Shown here piece by piece: positions 1 through 7,517 of a stretch of DNA of 64,000 nt. How positions within the stretch are numbered: position 1 is the stretch's first letter; each line of letters starts with the position of its first letter. The DNA is taken from NCBI GenBank assembly GCA_025058735.1, contig JANXDX010000013.1, forward strand, positions 20,120 to 84,119, given 5' to 3'. The notes beneath the pieces are model-generated. The model was not told the DNA's origin. It saw only the letters and a list, made by a program, of their open reading frames with translations, and ran no database searches. Source of the stretch: Archaeoglobaceae archaeon (GTDB lineage: Archaea > Halobacteriota > Archaeoglobi > Archaeoglobales > Archaeoglobaceae). A program made the position numbers and the translations under genes.

Positions 1-75
1 GACTCTAGAATTCAAAAGTTTTTCTTGCCCATCTTTTCCTATCAAAGGTATCTGTCTTTCATATCTAGACGTCAA
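1..75 (-). CDS. ThiF/MoeB/HesA-family E1-like adenylyltransferase, N-terminus only (cut by window edge)
   Basis: Only the first 25 codons are inside the window. A TTG at 73-75 opens a frame that stays open to position 1; it starts M-T-S-R-Y-E-R-Q-I-P-L-I-G and contains GQEKLLNSRV, the usual N-terminal signature of ThiF/MoeB/HesA E1-like enzymes just before their nucleotide-binding loop. These enzymes adenylate the C-terminal glycine of ubiquitin-like sulfur carriers for molybdopterin, thiamine or tRNA thiolation. A strong ribosome site (GAGGTGAG, complement of 81-88) sits five bases upstream and settles the TTG start. The gene overlaps the 3' end of gyrB by 11 bases, so the two are probably co-transcribed. 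A MoaD/ThiS-like partner is encoded at 32807-33061. Which pathway it serves cannot be told from this fragment. Confidence 0.75.
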   Translation of the reverse strand, partial: MTSRYERQIPLIGKDGQEKLLNSRV

Positions 76-1939
76 GATCTCTCACCTCTTTTGAATGAGC
101 TATTATGAACTCCCTTCTACTTTCAACGTTTTCACCCATTAGAATGCTGAAGAGTTCATCTGCTTTCTTAGCATCTTCTACTGTTACTTTTATAAGAACT
201 CTTTTCCTAGGATCCATCGTAGTCTCCCAAAGTTGTTCCGGATTCATTTCTCCAAGCCCCTTGTACCTCTGAACTTCAGCTTCCCCTAACTTTTTTAATA
301 TTTTCTCCATCTCATCTTCACTGTAAGCATAAAATATTTTGTTCTGCTTTTTAATTCTATAGAGAGGAGGCTGAGCTATGTAAAGATAACCGGCTTCAAC
401 AATCGGTCTCATGTATCTGTAGAAGAACGTTAGCAGAAGAGTTCTTATGTGTGCGCCGTCAACGTCGGCATCTGTCATTATTATAATTTTTTTATATCTA
501 ACTTTATTTAAATCGAAATCCTTTCCTATCCCAGCTCCGATCGCTGCAACTATACTTTTAATTTCTTCATTCTTTAAAATCTTCATCATTCCTGCTTTTT
601 CAACGTTTAAAATTTTTCCTTTTATAGGTAAAACTGCCTGAAATCTTCTATCTCTAGCTTGTTTTGCAGATCCTCCAGCAGATTCTCCTTCAACTATGAA
701 AATTTCCCTCTCACTTAGATCTTTTGATGAACAATCTGCAAGCTTTCCAGGTAAGGTAGGTTCTCTCTTTTTTATAAGCTCTTTTGTTCTTTTTGCAGCC
801 TCTCTAGCTTTTTTTATTTTTATAAACCTCTCTATTAGATTTTCAGCTTCTTTCTGATTTTTTTCAAACCATTCAAGTATTCCAGAGTAAGTTATTGATT
901 CAACAATTGATCTAACTTCGCTGTTTGTTAGTTTTGTTTTTGTTTGACCTTCAAATTGAGGCTCTGGAAGTTTTACACTTAAAACTGCAGTTAAACCCTC
1001 TCTTACATCCATTCCACTTAAAATTTCAAACTTCTTCCAGTTCTTTTTACCGAATTCATTTATAGCTCTCGTAAGTCCAGCCTTAAATCCTGTTACATGA
1101 GTTCCGCCTTCTGTTGTATTGATACTGTTTGCAAACGCTAAAACGTTTTCTAACTCTGCATCGATGAATTGAACAGCTATCTCTACAATAACACCATTCT
1201 TAGAATTTTCAATATAAATTGGATCATGAAGAACCTTTCTCTTCCTATTTAATTCTTTTACAAGACCTAATATACCATCTTTAAATAAAAAAACTTTTCT
1301 TTTTTCATTTCTTTCATCTTCCAATGTAATTTCAAGCCCTCTGTTTATGTAGGCTAGTTCTTTCAATTTGCTGTAAACTATATCGTACTTGAATTCTTTA
1401 ACTTCGAACATATCATAGTTCGGCTTGAACTTAATTTTCGTTCCAGTCCCTTCTGCTTTTCCAACGATTTTTAGTTCGCTTTCAGGCTTTCCATTTGAAA
1501 ACTTTTGATAGTAAACGTTTCCATCTCTTTTTACCCAAACTTCAATCTCTTTAGATAGTGCACAAACTATTGAAAGCCCTACTCCGTGCAAACCTCCAGA
1601 AACTTTGTAAACTTTTCTGTTGAACTTTCCTCCAGAATGAAGTTTTGTCATAACTATCTCTAAAGCAGGTCTCTTTAAAATTGGATGAACATCTACTGGA
1701 ATCCCCCTTCCATCATCTTCAACACTAACTGATCCATCTTTGTGCAGAACAACTTTGATCTTTTTACAAAAGCCCGCCATGTGCTCGTCTACACTGTTAT
1801 TTACTACTTCCCAAAGAAGTTGATGCAGGCCCTTAACACCAACGTTTCCTATGAACATACCAGGACGGCGACGAACAGCTTCCAAATCATCTAAAACTTC
1901 AATGTCTTTTGCTGTATAGCTTTCAATTGATTTTTCCAT
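65..1939 (-). CDS. gyrB: DNA gyrase subunit B
   Basis: ATPase and TOPRIM subunit of the type IIA topoisomerase that introduces negative supercoils; it works with GyrA, which is not in the window. The 624-residue protein is full length for archaeal and short bacterial GyrB. It shows the GHKL ATPase motifs (VVNNSVDE near residue 46, EDDGRGIP near 75, GLHGVGLS near 117), then the transducer domain, then the TOPRIM motifs EGESAGGSA (near 417) and TDADVDGAHIR (near 490), and the C-terminal GLGEMNPEQLWETTMDP block. Gyrase in archaea was acquired from bacteria and is typical of Archaeoglobales, halobacteria and some methanogens. The neighbour downstream is a ThiF-like gene rather than gyrA. Upstream lies about 200 bp of very AT-rich DNA holding the promoter. 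Confidence 0.97.
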   Translation of the reverse strand: MEKSIESYTAKDIEVLDDLEAVRRRPGMFIGNVGVKGLHQLLWEVVNNSVDEHMAGFCKKIKVVLHKDGSVSVEDDGRGIPVDVHPILKRPALEIVMTKLHSGGKFNRKVYKVSGGLHGVGLSIVCALSKEIEVWVKRDGNVYYQKFSNGKPESELKIVGKAEGTGTKIKFKPNYDMFEVKEFKYDIVYSKLKELAYINRGLEITLEDERNEKRKVFLFKDGILGLVKELNRKRKVLHDPIYIENSKNGVIVEIAVQFIDAELENVLAFANSINTTEGGTHVTGFKAGLTRAINEFGKKNWKKFEILSGMDVREGLTAVLSVKLPEPQFEGQTKTKLTNSEVRSIVESITYSGILEWFEKNQKEAENLIERFIKIKKAREAAKRTKELIKKREPTLPGKLADCSSKDLSEREIFIVEGESAGGSAKQARDRRFQAVLPIKGKILNVEKAGMMKILKNEEIKSIVAAIGAGIGKDFDLNKVRYKKIIIMTDADVDGAHIRTLLLTFFYRYMRPIVEAGYLYIAQPPLYRIKKQNKIFYAYSEDEMEKILKKLGEAEVQRYKGLGEMNPEQLWETTMDPRKRVLIKVTVEDAKKADELFSILMGENVESRREFIIAHSKEVRDLDV

Positions 1940-2139
1940 AAAAATTAGTCTTCTTAAAGTTAATAAAGTTTTTTATTTTAATAATCTTTTTTATTTATTT
2001 ATTAAATTTATTTATTTTCTTTATTTTTTATTTTCCATTTCTACAAGCTTTTAGCTTTTTTTCTTTTAAGTAGCTTTTGTTTTGAAACTTTTGACAAACA
2101 ACTTCACATCAAATTTAAAATTCTTCCTAAACCTAAAAG

Positions 2140-2146
2140 TTTAAAT
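2140..2146 (+). promoter_or_regulatory. TATA-like box of the rpl37ae-rpoP operon
   Basis: TTTAAAT centred 26 bp upstream of the ATG at 2169, the spacing expected for a leaderless archaeal transcript. A longer reading frame starting at 2145 would begin inside this box, which argues for the ATG at 2169. Confidence 0.65.
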
Positions 2147-2168
2147 GCATAAACGTTCAAGGAAATTT

Positions 2169-2390
2169 ATGGCTAGAACTAAAAAAATTAAGCAAGCAGC
2201 GAGGTTCGGAGCCAGATGTGGTTTAAGAGTTAGAAGGGCCTGGCTTGAGATAGATGTTCTGCAAAGGCAAAAGTACGTTTGCAAAAAGTGTGGTAAAAGA
2301 ACTGTAAAAAGGATAGGAAGTGGAATATGGGAATGCAAACACTGTGGTTATAAGTTTGCAGGAGGTTGTTACGTTCCATCTACAACGTGA
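2169..2390 (+). CDS. rpl37ae: 50S ribosomal protein L37Ae (L43e)
   Basis: Small zinc-ribbon protein of the archaeal/eukaryotic large ribosomal subunit. From the ATG at 2169 it reads MARTKKIKQAARFGARCGLR, the conserved basic N-terminus, followed by a four-cysteine ribbon: C-K-K-C-G at about residues 36-40 and C-K-H-C-G at about 55-59, and it ends GCYVPSTT. About 73 residues is normal for the family. The frame is open eight codons further upstream, but that extension runs into the TATA box. Its stop overlaps the GTG start of rpoP (GTGA), so the two are translationally coupled, as in many archaeal genomes. Confidence 0.95.
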   Translation: MARTKKIKQAARFGARCGLRVRRAWLEIDVLQRQKYVCKKCGKRTVKRIGSGIWECKHCGYKFAGGCYVPSTT

Positions 2391-2533
2391 TCGACATGTA
2401 CGTTTGCTTGATGTGCGGAGCTGAAGTTGATGTAGATCTTGAAAAGAACATAATCCAGTGCATGATGTGCGGTAGTAGGATATTGATGAAACCAAGGCCC
2501 CCTGCAAAAAAGAAGAGAGTCAAAGCTATATGA
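2387..2533 (+). CDS. rpoP: DNA-directed RNA polymerase subunit P (Rpb12-like)
   Basis: A 48-residue zinc-ribbon subunit of archaeal RNA polymerase, equivalent to eukaryotic Rpb12. Translation from GTG at 2387 gives MIDMYVCLMCGAEVDVD, then C-M-M-C-G-S-R-I-L and a basic tail ending KKKRVKAI. The two CxxC pairs are Cys7/Cys10 and Cys26/Cys29, the standard RpoP layout, and the spacing around IxCxxCGxRIL is diagnostic. It overlaps rpl37ae by four bases (GTGA) and the next gene by four bases (ATGA). An alternative ATG lies at 2396, but it has no better ribosome site, and the overlap favours the GTG. Confidence 0.93.
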   Translation: MIDMYVCLMCGAEVDVDLEKNIIQCMMCGSRILMKPRPPAKKKRVKAI

Positions 2534-2955
2534 AGTTTAAATGCAGAGGATTGTTTGGCTCTAAAGCTTTTGGAGAGGCTTTAGTTTCAAAAAAACCGAT
2601 CTCTTTTTTTGGAGATGTAAACGAAGAAGGTATAATAGTTTCTAAAGATAGCGACATTTTTGGTAGATCTATAGAAAAGAAGGTTTTGATATTCCCATAC
2701 AGCAAAGGTTCCACTGTGGGTTCTTACGTTATTTTACAGTTAAAAAAGAAAGGAAAAGCACCGTTGGCAATAGTTAACAGGGAAAGTGAAATAGTAGTAG
2801 CTGCTGGAGCAGTTTTGGCAAACATAGTTCTAGTAGATAGAGTTGAGGAGAATTTCTTCGAAGTTGTGAAGAGTGGAGACGAAGTTTTAGTAAATGCAGC
2901 TGAAAATTACTTGGAAATATGGACGACATCGAGAAGTTCTTCAAAGTGTATCTGA
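2530..2955 (+). CDS. DUF126 / aconitase X swivel protein: predicted phosphomevalonate dehydratase small subunit
   Basis: A 141-residue swivelling-domain protein. In archaea this family is the small subunit of phosphomevalonate dehydratase, which converts (R)-5-phosphomevalonate to trans-anhydromevalonate phosphate in the archaeal mevalonate route to membrane lipids; the catalytic iron-sulfur large subunit (aconitase X) is elsewhere. Visible signatures are GEALVSKKPISFFGDV near the N-terminus, SDIFGRSIEKKVLIFP, the glycine/serine turn KGSTVGSYV, and APLAIVNRESEIVVAAGAV. Its start overlaps rpoP (ATGA) and its 3' end overlaps the protease gene by 37 bases. The family assignment is firm; the reaction is inferred from studied archaeal homologues. 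Confidence 0.88.
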   Translation: MKFKCRGLFGSKAFGEALVSKKPISFFGDVNEEGIIVSKDSDIFGRSIEKKVLIFPYSKGSTVGSYVILQLKKKGKAPLAIVNRESEIVVAAGAVLANIVLVDRVEENFFEVVKSGDEVLVNAAENYLEIWTTSRSSSKCI

Positions 2956-3917
2956 TAGAGAAAATAAAAAATGGTTACAGATACTACGTAGTTCCAACGT
3001 CAAGTGAGGAAGAGATAAGAAAATTTTTAGCAGTTTTGAGTAATGAAAAAGATGTAAAGATTAAGTACAAAAAAGGAGAAATTGTTTTAGAAGTGAAAAA
3101 GAGAAAACAAAACTATTTCTTAAATTTAATATTACTTGCAGCTACCATCGTCAGCACAACTTTTGCCGGAATGCTCTTTTATCCAGAGCCGAACTTATTA
3201 GGTGGTTTAGTATTCTCAGCATCAATAATGTTTGTCCTTGGAAGTCATGAGATGGGTCACTACTTCGCTGCAAGGAAATGGAAAATGAAAACTTCTCTTC
3301 CATACTTTATCCCTTTTCCAAGCATAGTAGGAACGCTAGGTGCAGTGATAAAGCACAGTGGAGTTGTTCCAAACAGAAAAGCCCTTTTCGATGTAGCAGT
3401 TTCTGGTCCACTTGCGGGAATACTTGCAGCCATAGTTGTAACTTACATAGGAGCAAAGATCCCATTTGAAGTAGATGAAGAGCCGACGATTTTGATAGGT
3501 ATTCCGATAATTTTTGAACTCGTACTTCTCCTAGCTGGATTTCAAAGCTTTTTCATACATCCCGTAGCATTTGCTGGATGGGTTGGATTTTTTGTAACTT
3601 TTCTAAACTTGTTACCAGTAGGTCAACTCGATGGAGGACACGTTGCTAGAGCTATGATCGGAAAAAGAGCGGAAGTTGTTTCAAAAATATTTCCATTTAC
3701 GATCTTGCTTCTAGCAATCTATTTAGATTTAAAAGGTTTTCAATCTGATATTTGGTTGTTTTGGGCAATTTTCGTCTTCTTCATGTCACTAACTCCGCAT
3801 CCAGAAATTTTAGATGATTCTAAACGTTTGGATCTTAAGAGATCTTTACTGGGATCTGTTGTATTCTTCCTAGCTATCCTTTGCTTCACACCAGTTCCAA
3901 TCACTTTTTACAAATAA
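2919..3917 (+). CDS. Site-2 protease-like membrane metalloprotease (M50 family)
   Basis: Intramembrane zinc metalloprotease of 332 residues. After a roughly 65-residue charged N-terminal domain come several hydrophobic segments; the zinc motif H-E-M-G-H lies in GSHEMGHYFAARKWK near residue 110, and the third zinc ligand is in LLPVGQLDGGHVARA near residue 238, equivalent to the NPDG motif of the family. Hydrophobic stretches near residues 67-110, 160-180, 195-240 and 255-330 give a polytopic topology. Substrates are unknown; family members cut membrane-anchored regulators or signal peptides. It is the last gene of the rpl37ae operon and converges on afpA, 21 bases away. Confidence 0.9.
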   Translation: MDDIEKFFKVYLIEKIKNGYRYYVVPTSSEEEIRKFLAVLSNEKDVKIKYKKGEIVLEVKKRKQNYFLNLILLAATIVSTTFAGMLFYPEPNLLGGLVFSASIMFVLGSHEMGHYFAARKWKMKTSLPYFIPFPSIVGTLGAVIKHSGVVPNRKALFDVAVSGPLAGILAAIVVTYIGAKIPFEVDEEPTILIGIPIIFELVLLLAGFQSFFIHPVAFAGWVGFFVTFLNLLPVGQLDGGHVARAMIGKRAEVVSKIFPFTILLLAIYLDLKGFQSDIWLFWAIFVFFMSLTPHPEILDDSKRLDLKRSLLGSVVFFLAILCFTPVPITFYK

Positions 3918-3938
3918 TAAATTTTTATTATTTTATAA

Positions 3939-4487
3939 TTATCCAAAATGTTTTTTAAAAACTCCAAATATATCTTCAGGTTTTTCCAACACAAAGATCC
4001 CCATAGCTTTAATTCTATTTACGTTCTCAACATCTTCCTTTCTAATTCTTATTTTTATTTTTCTTCCATCTGGAAGTTCAGTTTCAGTAATTCCTTCGGC
4101 GTAGTCTGAAGGCATTATGTAAACTGGAACAAAGGCTTTTAAAGCCATTATCGCCGAGTTAGTTAGTAAGGTGTCAGCTATTCCAAGGGAGATCTTTGCA
4201 ACAGTGTTTGAAGTTGCAGGAGCTATGAGAAGGAATTCAAACCTACCAACTTGTAGTTGACCTGCCAAAAATGGTGTATTTGAATCGATCTCAACTCTAA
4301 TATTTTTAAATTCTTTTTTAAGTTCTTCCATTAAACCGTAAATTTTTACAACTTTTTCTCCAGCTTTCGATAAGTAAACCGATACTTCGACGTTTGGATA
4401 CAGCTTTTTAACTTCTTTCATAACATTAACTGTTTGTCTTAACCTGTCACCACTTCCAGTTATTCCCCAAGCAACTCTTCTCATCAC
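3939..4487 (-). CDS. afpA: Archaeoflavoprotein AfpA
   Basis: A 182-residue flavoprotein of the homo-oligomeric FMN-binding cysteine decarboxylase-like fold. It begins RRVAWGITGSGDRLRQT (flavin-binding G-x-T-G-S turn) and carries LLIAPATSNTVAKISLGIADTL, the family's second flavin-binding block. Archaeal homologues, first described in Archaeoglobus fulgidus, bind FMN and take electrons from ferredoxin, and a similar fold occurs in dihydromethanopterin reductases. It is third in a tight operon behind isf (four-base ATGA overlap) and fprA. That order matches Archaeoglobus and suggests it relays electrons to the flavodiiron protein during oxygen stress (inference). Confidence 0.88.
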   Translation of the reverse strand: MMRRVAWGITGSGDRLRQTVNVMKEVKKLYPNVEVSVYLSKAGEKVVKIYGLMEELKKEFKNIRVEIDSNTPFLAGQLQVGRFEFLLIAPATSNTVAKISLGIADTLLTNSAIMALKAFVPVYIMPSDYAEGITETELPDGRKIKIRIRKEDVENVNRIKAMGIFVLEKPEDIFGVFKKHFG

Positions 4488-5068
4488 TGCACCACCTTCA
4501 ACATCTCGGCAAACCTTTTTACTGTTTTTCTAAGTGTTCTAAAACCTTCTTCATCCTCTTTAACTCCTTCAAGAGTATCTTTGCTCCAAAAAGTTGCACC
4601 TAAGTTTGCTCCAAAGAACATACCGCTTACAGGTACGATACCGTTTAAAACGTAAAAAGTTATTATCTGCATTATTGCAAGTTCCTGCCCACCTATCCTA
4701 TCTCCACCTACAGCTATCGCCATACCTACTTTTCTCTTGAAAAATTCTGGATCTGCTGCAACTAAAGCTCTGCATCTGTCCATAACAGCTTTCAACTGAG
4801 CAGAAACTCCTCCGTTGTATACGGGAGTTGCCATTATTATACCTTTAGCATTCTTCAACATTTCATAAAGTTCTAACATGTCGTCGTTTATTCTGCAAGT
4901 TTTGTTTCTTAAGCAGTGATCGCAATGTTGACAGAAGTTTATGTTTTTACCTCTAACAGTGAAAAATTTTGTTTCAAATCCAAGTCCTTGAAGCATATTT
5001 AAAGCTTCGTTCAAAACGAACTCTGTAGCTTTTTTCCTAGGACTACCGCAAATACCTACAACTATCAT
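4484..5068 (-). CDS. isf: Iron-sulfur flavoprotein (Isf-like NADPH-dependent FMN reductase family)
   Basis: A 194-residue protein with a flavodoxin-like FMN domain (GICGSPRKKATEFVLNEAL at the N-terminus, ATPVYNGGVSAQLKAVMDR near residue 100) and a compact cysteine cluster C-x2-C-x2-C-x5-C near residue 47 (N-F-C-Q-H-C-D-H-C-L-R-N-K-T-C), which binds a [4Fe-4S] centre in Isf proteins. Isf moves electrons from ferredoxin to acceptors such as O2 or H2O2 in anaerobic archaea. It lies between fprA and afpA with four-base overlaps on both sides, so the three are one translational unit. Function in oxygen or peroxide reduction is established for methanogen homologues and inferred here. Confidence 0.9.
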   Translation of the reverse strand: MIVVGICGSPRKKATEFVLNEALNMLQGLGFETKFFTVRGKNINFCQHCDHCLRNKTCRINDDMLELYEMLKNAKGIIMATPVYNGGVSAQLKAVMDRCRALVAADPEFFKRKVGMAIAVGGDRIGGQELAIMQIITFYVLNGIVPVSGMFFGANLGATFWSKDTLEGVKEDEEGFRTLRKTVKRFAEMLKVVQ

Positions 5069-6222
5069 TTTACTAGTTCAACTCCTAAATTAAAAGCTTT
5101 TTCTATTTCATCCTTTTTAGGCTTGTATCTAACCATCAAAGGTTCCAAACACTCAAGCTTCATTTCTTGAAGTAACGAATGAACTTCCTTTATTCCAACA
5201 CCGTTCCATCCATAAGATCCAAATGCCAGAGCCTTTTTTTTCTGCGGTCTCAAACTCTTCAAGTATGTTAAAAAGCCCGCTATCGTTGGAAAAACGGAGT
5301 TGTGTAGAGTTGGTGAACCGACTGCAATTGCCTTTGCATCTAATATTTCAGTAACAATTTCAGTAAAACTAGTTTTTCTAACATGGAAAAGGTAAACTTT
5401 GGCTCCTACACTTCCAGCTCCATCAGCTATAGCTTTTGCAAGCATTTCTGTAGAATTCCACATAGTATCGTAGACTATTACTAATTTGTTTTCACTTTCG
5501 AAGTCTGCCCATTTCTTGTAAGCTTCCAAAATTTTACTTGGATTTTTCCACACTATACCATGACTTGGAGCTATCATTTCTATCTTCAAGTTTTTCAACT
5601 CTTCAAGCTTCTTTTTTATCAAACCTGAAAGTGGCATTAAGATGTTTGCATAGTACATCTTAGCCCAGTAAACTGGATCATCTACATCTCCGTCGAACCT
5701 ACCTTCGCTAGCTATATGCTGTCCAAAAGCATCGTTTGAGAAAAGAATTTTGTCCTCTTCAACATATACAGCCATGCTGTCTGGCCAGTGGAGCATCGTC
5801 ATGTCTACGAAAGTTAAAGTTCTTTTTCCAATCTTCAACTGATCTCCTCCCTTTACAACTTTTATCTTCCAACCATCGCAATCAGAATACTTGCAAAGTC
5901 CATCCTTAGCTCTTTGAGAGCAAACAATTTCTGCATCTTTAGCTAGCTTTAAAATATCTGAAAGGCCACTAGCATGATCTGGCTCAATGTGGTTAATTAC
6001 GATGTACTTTATCTTCGAGAGATCTACAAGTTTTTCAACTTTTTCCACGAGATCTTCTACAAACTTGTGTTTTACAGCATCTATCAAAGTTATCATTTCA
6101 TCTAAAATTAGATAACTGTTGTAAGTAAGTCCTCTCGGCGTAGTAAAGTTGTGAAAGTCTCTTTCACTCCAATCCAAAGCTCCTACCCAGTATATATCTT
6201 TTTTTATTTCAAAAGGTCTCAT
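5065..6222 (-). CDS. fprA: A-type flavoprotein FprA (flavodiiron protein, F420H2 or NAD(P)H:O2 oxidase)
   Basis: Flavodiiron protein that reduces O2 to water. The metallo-beta-lactamase-like domain holds the di-iron ligands: H-I-E-P-D-H in the first conserved block, HWPDSM, NDAFGQH and SHGIVW further on. The C-terminal flavodoxin domain starts near LVIVYDTMWNSTEM and includes GSPTLHN and FGSYGWNGVG. The frame is open five codons upstream (TTG at 6237), but the ATG at 6222 fits the family start (MRPFEIKKDIYWVGALDW), and a TATA-like box lies 23 bases before it, implying a leaderless mRNA. It is first gene of the fprA-isf-afpA operon. In Archaeoglobus and methanogens the electron donor is usually F420H2. 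Confidence 0.93.
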   Translation of the reverse strand: MRPFEIKKDIYWVGALDWSERDFHNFTTPRGLTYNSYLILDEMITLIDAVKHKFVEDLVEKVEKLVDLSKIKYIVINHIEPDHASGLSDILKLAKDAEIVCSQRAKDGLCKYSDCDGWKIKVVKGGDQLKIGKRTLTFVDMTMLHWPDSMAVYVEEDKILFSNDAFGQHIASEGRFDGDVDDPVYWAKMYYANILMPLSGLIKKKLEELKNLKIEMIAPSHGIVWKNPSKILEAYKKWADFESENKLVIVYDTMWNSTEMLAKAIADGAGSVGAKVYLFHVRKTSFTEIVTEILDAKAIAVGSPTLHNSVFPTIAGFLTYLKSLRPQKKKALAFGSYGWNGVGIKEVHSLLQEMKLECLEPLMVRYKPKKDEIEKAFNLGVELVK

Positions 6223-6240
6223 ATTTTTTGTTTTCAAAAG

Positions 6241-6248
6241 GATTTAAA
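6241..6248 (-). promoter_or_regulatory. TATA-like box of the fprA operon
   Basis: On the minus strand this reads TTTAAATC, centred about 23 bp upstream of the FprA ATG. The palindrome at 6265-6279 lies 16 bp further upstream. Confidence 0.55.
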
Positions 6249-6264
6249 AATTTTTCTAAAAAAT

Positions 6265-6279
6265 GTTCGGTTTTCGAAC
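6265..6279. promoter_or_regulatory. Candidate operator: GTTCG-N5-CGAAC palindrome upstream of fprA
   Basis: Perfect inverted repeat GTTCG GTTTT CGAAC just upstream of the fprA TATA box. A partial copy (GTTTT GAAAT CGAAC) occurs at 20265-20279 in front of the peroxiredoxin gene. A shared redox-responsive operator is inferred; no regulator is identified. Confidence 0.35.
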
Positions 6280-6505
6280 TAATTTTTTTGTCAATCTATT
6301 GTCTACCACTACTCTATTATGAATAGCATTTTAAATCTTAAATAGTTAATTTAAATAAAAAATATAATAAGTAATCTTTAAACAAAACTTTTGGATCAAC
6401 AGTTCCGCTCTTTAATTCGAATGTTGTCAATAATTCCCAATGAGTAAAATTAAGATTTTTGAAGAACTCTAAACTTTATAAAAGCATCAAAAATCTCAAT
6501 TTATA

Positions 6506-6512
6506 GGAGGTG
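6506..6512 (+). promoter_or_regulatory. Strong ribosome binding site in front of an ATC codon
   Basis: GGAGGTG, with TATA-like TTTATAAAA at 6475-6483 upstream. The codon at the correct five-base spacing (6518) is ATC rather than ATG, GTG or TTG. See the next entry. Confidence 0.6.
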
Positions 6513-6517
6513 GGAAA

Positions 6518-6856
6518 ATCAAAGAAACTATAATCAAACTTTACGAGATCGCAAGATCGAAAAATTGGAAACCGTGGGAGTTGCAGAGTGAGCTTCGTAG
6601 AGAGTTTGAAAAGGTGGTTGCAGTTGGAGACGATCTATCTTTCACTTTGATGCTCGATCAGGAGATCGATCAAAAATTTGAAGAAATAAAAAAATTTGGA
6701 AAAGAATGTAAGATTTATCCCTTTAAAAAAGCTGTAAGATTTGAAAAAGGATTCATAGCAGTTGAAGGAAAATTCATTAGAATAAGTAGGGAAATAGATA
6801 GAGAGTTGCTTGAAAAAATTCTTAAGATAGTTTTCTCTAAATTAAATTATAAATAA
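6518..6856 (+). CDS. Small conserved-looking protein of unknown function, non-canonical or mutated start
   Basis: I do not recognise this protein. The frame from 6518 reads (M/I)KETIIKLYEIARSKNWKPW and continues as a charged, probably alpha/beta protein of about 112 residues ending KIVFSKLNYK, with no membrane segment or cysteine cluster. A perfect ribosome site (GGAGGTG, 6506-6512) and a TATA-like box point to initiation at 6518, but that codon is ATC. The first conventional start in frame is TTG at 6581, which lacks a ribosome site and would drop 21 residues that look like coding sequence. Either an AUC start is used, or a start mutation or base error has occurred here. It stands alone between fprA and a decayed transposon. 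Confidence 0.6.
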   Translation: MKETIIKLYEIARSKNWKPWELQSELRREFEKVVAVGDDLSFTLMLDQEIDQKFEEIKKFGKECKIYPFKKAVRFEKGFIAVEGKFIRISREIDRELLEKILKIVFSKLNYK

Positions 6857-7078
6857 ATTTATTTTTTATAAATTTTAATTTGTTTTAGGTTCGTTGAAAC
6901 TGACCCAGTAGAGTAAAATCTGAACGTTTCGATACTTTGATCTGGTTGAAATTTTTATGAAGTTATAAAATATTTATTTATTTTAATTATATAAAATTAG
7001 AATTTTATAAAATAAAATTTTAATATTTTCATTAACATTTACAAAAATTTTATTACTTTTCATACAAAATCTTGTTAA

Positions 7079-7496
7079 ATGCTAGTAAGTAGCATCAAGA
7101 CTCGACTCTTTCCTCTTTTTGCTAAAATTGTTGATGAGGAAAAGGTTAAGCCAATAACGGAGGAGTTGAAAGGTATTAGGGAAAAAGTTCACTACACAAG
7201 GGTTATGAACAGAAGGCTGCATAACATGCCGTTCAGGAAAATCCAATCCTATCATATAAATCCATGGAACAGGGATTCAAATCGGAGTTCATAGACGCTA
7301 AAAACACTTCCAAAACGTGTCTGATACGTGGCGAAACTGATAAGCTGAATGTGCATACCTTCAAATGCAAACGGTGTAGTTTCCAAGCGGATCGGTATTT
7401 AGTCGCCGCTTGGAACATAGCGAATAAACTCCCGATGTGCTGTCCTTTACCGTTGGCGTAAAAGCTGTCTATGAAGCCTTAAAGGTGAACGGATAG
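7079..7496 (+). pseudogene. Decayed IS200/IS605-family TnpB (OrfB), C-terminal part
   Basis: Two overlapping frames spell pieces of a TnpB protein. The first (from 7079) gives EELKGIREKVHYTRVMNRRL and PFRKIQSY, the block before the second catalytic acidic residue. The second (7264-7461) gives EFIDAKNTSKTC, a degraded zinc-finger (C-x2-C pairs partly lost: TCLIRGE, then CKRCSFQAD) and YLVAAWNIANKLPM. A third frame carries the tail KAVYEALKVNG with a stop at 7496. The N-terminal two thirds are missing and at least two frameshifts separate the parts, so it cannot be active. TnpB is the RNA-guided nuclease carried by IS605-type elements. Confidence 0.85.
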
Positions 7497-7517
7497 TTAT
7501 AAAGAGTTAACTATCCG
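7490..7517. repeat. 10-bp hairpin at the 3' end of the TnpB relic
   Basis: CGGATAGTTA (7490-7499) and its exact reverse complement TAACTATCCG (7508-7517) flank an eight-base loop. It overlaps the last codons of the TnpB relic, where IS605-family elements keep a terminal hairpin, and also the edge of the inverted cas4 fragment. It may be the element end or a by-product of the rearrangement. Confidence 0.6.

Noticed and set aside
2145..2168. An upstream start for rpl37ae at 2145
   Set aside because: It overlaps the TATA-like box, and the family N-terminus begins at 2169.
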